Assembly: GCA_018110905.1 (NCBI GenBank)
Contig: JAGBAZ010000046.1
Span: 1-64,000, forward strand
Length of the DNA: 64,000 nucleotides
Source of the DNA: Oscillospiraceae bacterium
GTDB lineage: Bacteria > Bacillota > Clostridia > Oscillospirales > Ruminococcaceae
Reading direction: 5' to 3'
Translations under genes and position numbers: made by a program
Shown: positions 57,833 through 64,000 of the stretch, piece after piece
Position numbering within the stretch: position 1 is the stretch's first letter
How the letters are laid out: each line of letters opens with the position of its first letter
The notes under the pieces: model-generated
The model's input: only the letters and a program-made list of their open reading frames with translations
Database searches by the model: none
What the model was told of the DNA's origin: nothing

Positions 57833-58264
57833 ATGGAAAAACTTCTGATAAGCGCATGCCTTCTGGGTGTTTCCTGCCGTTATGACGGAAAAAGCAAACC
57901 CCTTTCGGGAATTGAAAAACTTTTTGAAAAATATGAGCTTGTTCCCGTCTGCGCGGAAATTTTCGGCGGACTTCCGACCCCAAGAGTTCCCGCGGAAATT
58001 TCCGGAGAAAAAGTTATCACAAGCGACGGCCGCGATGTTACCGCCGAATATCTTAAAGGTGCAAAAGAAGTCCTTCGGCTCGGAAAACTTTTCGGTGCAA
58101 AAAAGGCTCTTCTTAAAGAGCGCAGTCCTTCCTGCGGAAGCGGAACCATACATAACGGAAAATTTGACGGCGGGCTTGTTCCCGGCTTTGGCAAAACCGC
58201 CGCGCTTCTTATTGAAAACGGTTTTGAAGTTTTCGGCGAATCGGAAATTGAAAAACTTTTATAA
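57833..58264 (+). CDS. DUF523 protein (YbbK-like)
   Basis: 143 residues. Conserved SACLLGVSCRYDG at 7-19 and LKERSPSCGSGTIHNG near 93-108 define DUF523, with Cys residues that may bind a metal cluster. The middle VCAEIFGGLPTPRVPAEI is also hallmark. Function unknown. GGAG precedes the ATG. Confidence 0.88.
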   Translation: MEKLLISACLLGVSCRYDGKSKPLSGIEKLFEKYELVPVCAEIFGGLPTPRVPAEISGEKVITSDGRDVTAEYLKGAKEVLRLGKLFGAKKALLKERSPSCGSGTIHNGKFDGGLVPGFGKTAALLIENGFEVFGESEIEKLL

Positions 58265-58272
58265 AAAGAACA

Positions 58273-58310
58273 AAACGCAGAAACGAAAGACGTTCCTGCG
58301 TTTTTTGTTT
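58273..58310. terminator. Terminator between convergent genes
   Basis: AACGCAG-AACG pairs with CGTT-CTGCGTT with one internal mismatch, then TTTTTTG. Confidence 0.7.
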
Positions 58311-58317
58311 TTTTCGT

Positions 58318-60237
58318 TTATCCCTGAGTCTTCGGAATTGTTATGGTAACTTTATAAAGATCACCGTCAAGGGTCAGTTCAAAAACTCCTCCGCAAAGTT
58401 CCGTAAGGGATTTTGCAATTGAAAGGCCAAGACCGTTTCCTTCGCTGTTTCGGGAAACATCTCCCCTTACAAAACGTTCCATAAGCGCTTCCGCGGTCAT
58501 GTTAAGGGGTTCCTTCGAAATATTCTTAATTGTAAGAACGGCGTTGTTTTCCGCCTCTGTAAGGTCGAAATAGGCTCTTGTTCCCGGTTGGGCATATTTT
58601 ATTATGTTCTGAATAAGGTTATCAAAAACGCGCCAGAGAAGCCTTCCGTCGGTGCAAACCATGATTTCTTCCTCCGGAAGATTAATGACCGGGGTTATTT
58701 CCGCCGCTTCAAGCTTTTCGGAAAATTCGCCGACGGATTGGTTGATAAGTTCCCCGATATTCAGGATCTCTTTGTTCACGCTGACCGCCCCGCTGGAAGC
58801 TTTTGAAGCTTCCACAAGGTCTTCCGTAAGTTTTTTAAGCTTTGCGCTCTGGCGGTCGATAACATCTATATATCCAAGGGCGGTTTCGTTTTCGATGTTC
58901 TCTTTTTTAAGAAGGTCAACGTAGGAAACTATTGAAGTGAGCGGTGTTTTTAAATCGTGGCTGACGTTTGTAATAAGTTCCGTTCTGAAACGTTCGCTCT
59001 TCATTCTGTCGTCAACTGCTTTGGACATTCCCATGGCGGCGCTGTTGAGGTTATAAGCATGACCGCGCAAAGCCGGCCAGAGTTCCCTTGAATTTATGCG
59101 GTAATCAAAATCTCCGTTCGCAATTGCTTCGCCGCCGCGTTTTATTTTTCGAAGCTGGGAACCGAACCAGATTACAATGCAGATTCCCGCAACGATTGTG
59201 AAAAGCGCAAGCAAAACCGCAAAAGCTCCAAGGTTATACCCCGTTGAAAGAATTCCGAAAAAATAGACAACAAAGCTGTATCCGGCAGCGGCAAGAGCAA
59301 GTTTCCAGGTTATTCCGATGTTGCGCATAAACCAGCGGAAAAATTTCAAAAAGACGCTTCCGATCTGATATAAAAAAGTATGTTCCAAAATCTTTTCGGT
59401 TTTAAGATGGGCGGAGATGCTCATAATTGCGGCAAGGGTAAGGAATGTAAGCGCCGCAAAGCAAATTCCGAAAGACAGATATTTATAAACATCGTCATAA
59501 GCCCAGCGCAGATTGTCCATAAGGCTCACAACCGCTCCGATCCCAAAGCCAACAAGCAGAAGCAGAATATCAAAATCAATTGCGTTAAGACCGCGGAGAT
59601 CAAGATTTCCTCTTCCGTCGTAACCGGAAGCTGCGATCAGATAGATGCAGAGCACCACGTTTGCAACAAAGCAGATTATTCCGTATCTTATGAATTCAAA
59701 ACAGTATTTTGCGGTAAAGTTAAATTTTTCATATTGAGAATAACCGTCGCCGTTCGGGTCCATAGGCATTTTAAGATAGCCGTTTATGGTATATTCAGCA
59801 ATAGGTTTTCCCTCTTCGGTAACCTCTTTTGCGGGATAATCGCTTACCATAAGGATATATCCCCTTGAACCGCTTTCTTCCGGAAGATGGGTTTCCGGTT
59901 TTCCGGTAATTCCGGCTTTAAGGGTCGAAAGAACAGTTTTCCCTTCGGAATCAAAAATTTCGAAAGCGAAGTTTTTTTCGTTGAAATAATATTCGTTTTC
60001 GATAAGCCCGGTCATATCATTCCAATAGATATATTCGTGGATATCGATAAGTTTTCCTGCAACAAAACTTTCCGCAGAAAAGGTCTGTTCAAATTCCGGA
60101 GTTTTTCCGGAAACATACATTTCGTCATCATAAGCTTCCGCCGCAAACCAGGCACAGCCGATAAGTATCGGGGTGATTATACAGACCGCGGCGATTGCAA
60201 GGAGTTTTAAAAACAAACTTCCGTAAAGTTTTTTCAT
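58318..60237 (-). CDS. Sensor histidine kinase with large outside domain and many membrane segments
   Basis: 639 residues. One transmembrane helix near 10-30, an outside sensor domain of about 150 residues, then about six more hydrophobic segments between 185 and 370. HAMP-like region, then HisKA with NVSHDLKTPLTS (His near 425) and HATPase with NLIQNIIKYA, EGNGLGLSIAK. It overlaps the response regulator by four bases. The multi-helix middle is unusual for an OmpR-class kinase and may be a second sensor. Confidence 0.88.
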   Translation of the reverse strand: MKKLYGSLFLKLLAIAAVCIITPILIGCAWFAAEAYDDEMYVSGKTPEFEQTFSAESFVAGKLIDIHEYIYWNDMTGLIENEYYFNEKNFAFEIFDSEGKTVLSTLKAGITGKPETHLPEESGSRGYILMVSDYPAKEVTEEGKPIAEYTINGYLKMPMDPNGDGYSQYEKFNFTAKYCFEFIRYGIICFVANVVLCIYLIAASGYDGRGNLDLRGLNAIDFDILLLLVGFGIGAVVSLMDNLRWAYDDVYKYLSFGICFAALTFLTLAAIMSISAHLKTEKILEHTFLYQIGSVFLKFFRWFMRNIGITWKLALAAAGYSFVVYFFGILSTGYNLGAFAVLLALFTIVAGICIVIWFGSQLRKIKRGGEAIANGDFDYRINSRELWPALRGHAYNLNSAAMGMSKAVDDRMKSERFRTELITNVSHDLKTPLTSIVSYVDLLKKENIENETALGYIDVIDRQSAKLKKLTEDLVEASKASSGAVSVNKEILNIGELINQSVGEFSEKLEAAEITPVINLPEEEIMVCTDGRLLWRVFDNLIQNIIKYAQPGTRAYFDLTEAENNAVLTIKNISKEPLNMTAEALMERFVRGDVSRNSEGNGLGLSIAKSLTELCGGVFELTLDGDLYKVTITIPKTQG

Positions 60238-60926
60238 TTTTTCCCCTCCAGTTTATAACCTTTTCCCCAGACAACTTTGAGATACCGGGGGTTTGCGGGA
60301 TCTATCTCAAGTTTTTCTCTTAGATGGCGTATGTGCACAGCAATGGTGCCTTCCGCACCCAAAGGGTCGCTGCTCCAGACTGCGGAATAAATTTCCTTTG
60401 AAGAAAAAACCTTTCCCGGATTTTTGATAAAAAGCTCGAGAATATCATATTCCGTGGGAGTAAGCGAAACCGGGTCGCCGTTAAGGGTAACGCTTTTTCC
60501 CTTTTCATCAAGTTCAATTCCGCCGACGGAAAGGGTATCTTCCTTTTTTTCCATTCCGCCGAAATATGCGTAGCGGCGAAGCTGGGCTTTTACCCTTGCA
60601 ATAACTTCAAGCGGATTGAAAGGTTTTGTGATATAATCGTCCGCGCCTGCGGTAAGGCCGAGGATCTTGTCGCTGTCCTCGCTTTTTGCAGTAAGGAAAA
60701 TAACCGGCGCATTGCAGTTTTCCCGAAGTTTCATGGTTGCGGAAACTCCGTCCATCTTCGGCATCATTATATCCATAAGGATAAGGTGAATTTCTTTTTC
60801 GGAAACGATTTCAAGGGCTTCGCTTCCGTTTTCCGCTTCAAAAATTTTATAGCCTTCACCTGCAAGATATATTTTAAGGGCATTTCGGATATCCCTGTCG
60901 TCATCACAAATCAAAAGATTATACAA
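60234..60926 (-). CDS. OmpR/PhoB-family response regulator
   Basis: 230 residues from TTG 60926. Receiver domain with acidic pocket CDDD at 7-10, phospho-site Asp52 in LMDIMMPKMDG and Lys in ITKPFNPLEV; C-terminal winged helix with LTPTEYDILELFIKNPGKVFS. It partners with the kinase downstream. Upstream direct repeats TTAAGATTA may be its binding site. Confidence 0.92.
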   Translation of the reverse strand: MYNLLICDDDRDIRNALKIYLAGEGYKIFEAENGSEALEIVSEKEIHLILMDIMMPKMDGVSATMKLRENCNAPVIFLTAKSEDSDKILGLTAGADDYITKPFNPLEVIARVKAQLRRYAYFGGMEKKEDTLSVGGIELDEKGKSVTLNGDPVSLTPTEYDILELFIKNPGKVFSSKEIYSAVWSSDPLGAEGTIAVHIRHLREKLEIDPANPRYLKVVWGKGYKLEGKK

Positions 60927-60967
60927 AATCCTCGCCTCCTCTTTTCTATATAATAGCAGTTTAAACC

Positions 60968-61010
60968 TTAAGATTAAAGTGGGGAAATTCTTAACATTTT
61001 ATTAAGATTA
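60968..61010. promoter_or_regulatory. Repeated TTAAGATTA boxes upstream of the response regulator
   Basis: TTAAGATTA occurs at 60968-60976 and 61002-61010 with a related CTTAACATTTT between. Direct repeats in this place suggest autoregulation by the OmpR-type protein. Confidence 0.4.
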
Positions 61011-61017
61011 TAAAAAA

Positions 61018-61048
61018 CTGCTCTTTTTTCGCAAAGAGCAGTTTTTTA
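61018..61048 (-). terminator. Terminator upstream of the two-component genes
   Basis: CTGCTCTTT pairs with AAAGAGCAG; A and T runs on both sides. It would end leftward transcripts from the ATPase-acetyltransferase unit. Confidence 0.65.
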
Positions 61049-61059
61049 TAAAATATTAC

Positions 61060-61376
61060 CACCCCATTTCTTTTGTAACCAAAAGAAACCGAGCAAAGCT
61101 TGCGAAGCGCGCCCAGTGGGCGAAACAGCGAGCAAGGTTTGGCGCCGCGGTCAAAATATTCAAGGCGTTATGCCGCAGAATATTTTGGGTACCGCAAGAG
61201 CAGGTTCCTGAAAGAAAAGTTCAAACCCCCAACCGCTTGCTCCCGCAAGCGATTCCCCCTTTGGAAAAGGGGGAATAAACCCACCACCGGCAGATAAAGT
61301 TTCCCAATCTCAACCGCCATCGTTCAGGTCGACGGCGGATTTTCATTATAAATCGGTGGCTCGACTAATATTTCGG
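61060..61376. repeat. Repeat-rich non-coding spacer
   Basis: No credible gene in this stretch. It is a mosaic of short inverted repeats: TTTCTTTTG/CAAAAGAAA (61067-61088), GCGCCCAGTGGGCG, AAAATATTC/GAATATTTT (around 61155-61194), CGCTTGCTCCCGCAAGCG and CCCCCTTTGGAAAAGGGGG. GGCGCCGCG is also present in the element at 44122. It looks like fused remains of small dispersed elements. Confidence 0.6.
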
Positions 61377-61377
61377 G

Positions 61378-61400
61378 CGGATTTCATCCGCTTTTTTAAA
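61378..61400 (+). terminator. Hairpin with T-run
   Basis: GCGGAT, loop TTC, ATCCGC, then TTTTTT on the plus strand. Confidence 0.5.
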
Positions 61401-61947
61401 ATTCATATTCAAGTTCCCCGATGGGAATAACCGGTTTTGGCGGAACGGAAGGTGCGTTAAGCTGTTTTTCCATAATCACAATGCTGTGCCATTTTCCGTG
61501 TTTATATCCGCAGTTTTTCCGGAAACCGTTTTTTGTGAACCCGTATTTTTCGTGCATTTTTATAGATGCCTCGTTGTCGTCGTTTATTAGAACATAGCAA
61601 AGGCAAAAATTCTGTTTTTTAAGGATATCAAGAATTTTTTCGTAAAGAGCGGTTCCGATTCCCTTTCCTCTTGCATCCTCATCAAGATAAACGGAAGTTT
61701 CAACGGTCCATTGGTAAGCTGCCCTTGTATATTCCGGTCCGCCATAGGCATAGCCAAGGATTTTTCCGTTTTCTTCATAAACTATCCAGGGATATTTCTT
61801 TTGGATTTCGGAAATTCTTTCGGAAAATTCCGAAAGGGAAGGGACGTCATATTCAAAGGTTATGGCGGTTTTTTCGATATAGGGCGCATAGATTCTGAGA
61901 ATTGCTTCCGCGTCTTTTTCGGTTGCAAAACGAATTTTTCCGGTCAT
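61396..61947 (-). CDS. GNAT acetyltransferase, phosphinothricin acetyltransferase (PAT/YncA) type
   Basis: 183 residues. The start IRFATEKDAEAILRIYAPYI, ITFEYDVPSLSEF and acetyl-CoA loop ARGKGIGTALYEK match the PAT/YncA group. Homologues acetylate methionine sulfone, phosphinothricin or related amino acids. A C-terminal proline-rich extension PSVPPKPVIPIGELEYEF is additional. It overlaps the P-type ATPase stop by four bases, so they share an operon. Confidence 0.88.
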   Translation of the reverse strand: MTGKIRFATEKDAEAILRIYAPYIEKTAITFEYDVPSLSEFSERISEIQKKYPWIVYEENGKILGYAYGGPEYTRAAYQWTVETSVYLDEDARGKGIGTALYEKILDILKKQNFCLCYVLINDDNEASIKMHEKYGFTKNGFRKNCGYKHGKWHSIVIMEKQLNAPSVPPKPVIPIGELEYEF

Positions 61948-64000
61948 TGGTTCTCCTTTTTAAGCTGAAAATTTCTTACGACAAACTGAATCAAAGTTAA
62001 GGGCAAAAGGCAAAGCAAAATTGTCCTTCCGGAAGCGGAAAGAGGAACAAGCATAAACAGTTCCGCGAAAAGATTGATCGCGGCGGAAAATATAACCGTG
62101 CTTCCGATAACGATTGCCGCTTTGAATTTGTTGAGCGGAAGGCAGGTTGTGAGAAGCATCATAAGGCTTGCCGCCCCGGTATAAACGGTGCAGATAGTTG
62201 AAACTTCATCAAGGGAAAGTTTCACCGACATTCCAAGATTTTCGTTGATTATGAGCACCGCCATAATACCGAAGAAAACCGTTGCCGCTCCTAAAAGTGC
62301 CCTTTTGAGCACCGTTTTCATAAATTCCTTCGGAACTCTTTTAAAGTTTGGTTCAAGAGCGAGGAAAATTCCCGGAATTCCGGAAGCAACCGCACCGATA
62401 AGGGTCATCTGGATAGGAACAAAAGGATAGGCAAAGGGCGCGAAAAGAAGCGTTGCGGTAAGGGCAAAGGTATAAATCGTTTTCATAAGAAAAATCGAAG
62501 CCGCACGCTGGATATTGTTGATAACTCTTCTTCCTTCGAGCACAACTTCCGGCATTGCGGAAAAATCCGAATCCAAAAGAACAAGCTGGGCGGCATGACT
62601 TGCCGCCTGGGCACCGCTTGCCATTGCAACAGAGCAGTCCGCATCTTTAAGCGCGAGCACGTCGTTAACTCCGTCGCCGGTCATTGCAACGGTGTGTCCG
62701 TTTTTCTGGAGAGATTTTATTATAACGCGTTTTTGTTCCGGGCTTACCCTTCCGAAAACAACGGTTTTTTCCGCAAGGGCAAAAAGTTCCTCATCGGAAA
62801 GAACAGAGGCATCCGCAAAATTTTCTGCGCCGGGTACCCCGGCTTTTTTCGCAATTGCGGAAACCGCCGCCGGGTTATCTCCGCTTATAACTTTTATCGA
62901 AACGTCGTTTTTGCGGAAATATTCAAAAGTTTCTGCAACATTTGAACGAATTTCATCTTCAATCAGTATAAAACCAAGCGGTTTTTCCGCTTTGTATAAT
63001 TTTCCATCAAATTTTCCCTTGCAGAGCGCCAGAACCCTTGTTCCGTCCGCGGAATACTCCGCCGCTTTCTGAACGATTTCCGGAAAATTTCCGCCGATAA
63101 CAAATTCCGGTGCGCCAAGCATAAAGCAGCCTTCCTCACCGAAATCCGCCGCGACATATTTAAGTGCAGAAGAAAAAGGAAGGATATTTTCCGCCGGTTT
63201 TTCAATGGGGTTCCGGCTTCCGAAGGCTTCAACAATTGCTTTTGCGGTGGCATTATCCGCCGGAACGGCGGAATAAATTTCCGCCGCAAGGGCGCCGATA
63301 TCGTCACCATCAAAACTGACTGTTCCTTTTATCTTCATATTACCGCTGGTTATGGTGCCGGTTTTATCAAGGCAGAGCACGTCCGCCCTTGCAAGAGATT
63401 CCAAAGAATAAAGCTGCTGGGTAAGGGTTCGCTTTTGAGCAAGGCGCACAACGCCCACCGCAAAGCTCATGCTCGTGAGCAGATAAAGCCCATCTGGAAT
63501 CATTCCGACCATTGCCGCAACGGTCGGAATCATGGAATCGGTATAGGAAAGCCCCTGGTCAACAAAGTGGTTCCAAAAAGTGAGCACGCCCATTGGAACA
63601 ATAAAAACCGTAACGGTTTTTATTATGTTCATCATGGTGTTTTTGAGCACGGATTTTGCCGTTTTAAGTTTTTTCGCTTCCGCGGTAAGGCGCTCCGCAT
63701 AGCTTTCCGCGCCGACAGCTGTCAGAACAACTGCGGCTTCGCCGCTTATCATAAAGCTTCCGGAAAAAAGTTTATCCCCTTTTGTTTTGATGATAGCATC
63801 GCTTTCGCCGGTTATAAGGCTTTCGTTAAGTCTTGCCTCTCCTCCGAGCACGGTTCCGTCGGCTGTAAGCTGGTCGCCGGCTCCTATGAGCACCACATCT
63901 CCGAGAACAAGTTCCTTGCAAGGCAAAACAACCTCTTTCCCGTCGCGGATAACCCTTGCAGTCGGCGCCGTGAGCACCGAAAGACTGTCAACGGTTTTCT
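61944..64000 (-). CDS. Cation-transporting P-type ATPase (5' end beyond window)
   Basis: About 685 codons visible and open at the window edge. Actuator motif SLITGESDA, phosphorylation site LCLDKTGTITSG, nucleotide-domain and hinge TGDGVNDVLALKDADCS. The membrane motif VGMIPDGLYLLTSMSF places it near the CtpE-like/YfgQ-like group of HAD-IC P-type ATPases, which move Ca2+, Mg2+ or related cations. The missing part should hold the first two membrane helices. Six GTGCTCA/TGAGCAC words occur in it. Confidence 0.88.
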   Translation of the reverse strand, partial: KTVDSLSVLTAPTARVIRDGKEVVLPCKELVLGDVVLIGAGDQLTADGTVLGGEARLNESLITGESDAIIKTKGDKLFSGSFMISGEAAVVLTAVGAESYAERLTAEAKKLKTAKSVLKNTMMNIIKTVTVFIVPMGVLTFWNHFVDQGLSYTDSMIPTVAAMVGMIPDGLYLLTSMSFAVGVVRLAQKRTLTQQLYSLESLARADVLCLDKTGTITSGNMKIKGTVSFDGDDIGALAAEIYSAVPADNATAKAIVEAFGSRNPIEKPAENILPFSSALKYVAADFGEEGCFMLGAPEFVIGGNFPEIVQKAAEYSADGTRVLALCKGKFDGKLYKAEKPLGFILIEDEIRSNVAETFEYFRKNDVSIKVISGDNPAAVSAIAKKAGVPGAENFADASVLSDEELFALAEKTVVFGRVSPEQKRVIIKSLQKNGHTVAMTGDGVNDVLALKDADCSVAMASGAQAASHAAQLVLLDSDFSAMPEVVLEGRRVINNIQRAASIFLMKTIYTFALTATLLFAPFAYPFVPIQMTLIGAVASGIPGIFLALEPNFKRVPKEFMKTVLKRALLGAATVFFGIMAVLIINENLGMSVKLSLDEVSTICTVYTGAASLMMLLTTCLPLNKFKAAIVIGSTVIFSAAINLFAELFMLVPLSASGRTILLCLLPLTLIQFVVRNFQLKKENQ

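Noticed and set aside
61100-61297. A 65-codon plus-strand frame in the repeat-rich spacer.
   Set aside because: It runs through several inverted repeats, has no ribosome site and is rich in Arg/Lys/Pro as typical of spurious frames in such elements.

Overview
The window looks like a chromosomal segment of an anaerobic, spore-forming low-to-mid GC Firmicute, most likely an uncultured Clostridia/Oscillospirales-type gut bacterium. The evidence is a clear spoVT gene, a block in the B. subtilis yaaO-darA-holB-ricT-trmN6-rsmI order, a butyrate-kinase-type energy operon, many 4Fe-4S ferredoxins, a radical SAM enzyme, Firmicute-type regulation (PyrR attenuator, preQ1 riboswitch, sigma-A promoters) and frequent TTG starts. 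No phage, plasmid, insertion sequence or CRISPR array was seen. Genus-level placement cannot be made from the sequence alone.

Layout. 0-7.2 kb: the N-terminal end of a PucR-like regulator faces, across a perfect 18-bp palindrome, an operon of acyl carrier protein, CocE/NonD-type hydrolase, holo-ACP synthase, phosphotransacylase, butyrate kinase family enzyme and OFA-type transporter. Its codon use is strongly biased, which suggests high expression. An alpha/beta hydrolase follows. 7.3-14.4 kb: a Fic enzyme, an AraC regulator, a sugar transporter of the GlcU type with two tandem dehydrogenases, a second Fic enzyme with its own DNA-binding domain, and spoVT. 14.5-24.1 kb: a MarR-controlled heterodimeric ABC exporter, a large anchored surface protein, tRNA-Leu, bcp, a CsoR-type repressor with an ideal operator driving an EamA transporter, a dCMP deaminase family gene and an unusual repeat protein.

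24.2-37.5 kb: a minus-strand housekeeping block (rsmI, trmN6, three small ferredoxins, a CAT-like acetyltransferase, ricT, holB, darA, a YaaO-like decarboxylase, a FemAB transferase, a short QueG-like protein, comM), then a radical SAM/TIGR03915 pair, a GNAT enzyme and a GyrI-like protein. 37.7-49.4 kb: prfC, a membrane XRE regulator, a glpA-like/FAD-NAD/DUF1667 operon behind a leader terminator, a DUF1835 protein, an MtnA-like isomerase, a FliB-like protein with a MazG-like pyrophosphohydrolase, and a MATE exporter. 49.4-64 kb: a sigma/anti-sigma pair, a second anchored surface protein, uracil permease and pyrR under a PyrR attenuator, a CBS protein, a class B-like sortase, queT under a preQ1-I riboswitch, a two-component system, a repeat-rich spacer, an acetyltransferase and a truncated P-type ATPase.

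The most unusual signals are: (1) the 7-mer GTGCTCA/TGAGCAC, often extended to CCGTGCTCAAAA, found about 29 times by hand count, in several reading frames and as inverted pairs forming hairpins, much like a DNA uptake sequence; (2) the ACP-hydrolase-phosphotransacylase-kinase-transporter operon, a candidate undescribed ATP-yielding catabolic route; (3) two surface proteins that share both their membrane anchor and an upstream box at the same distance from their promoters.
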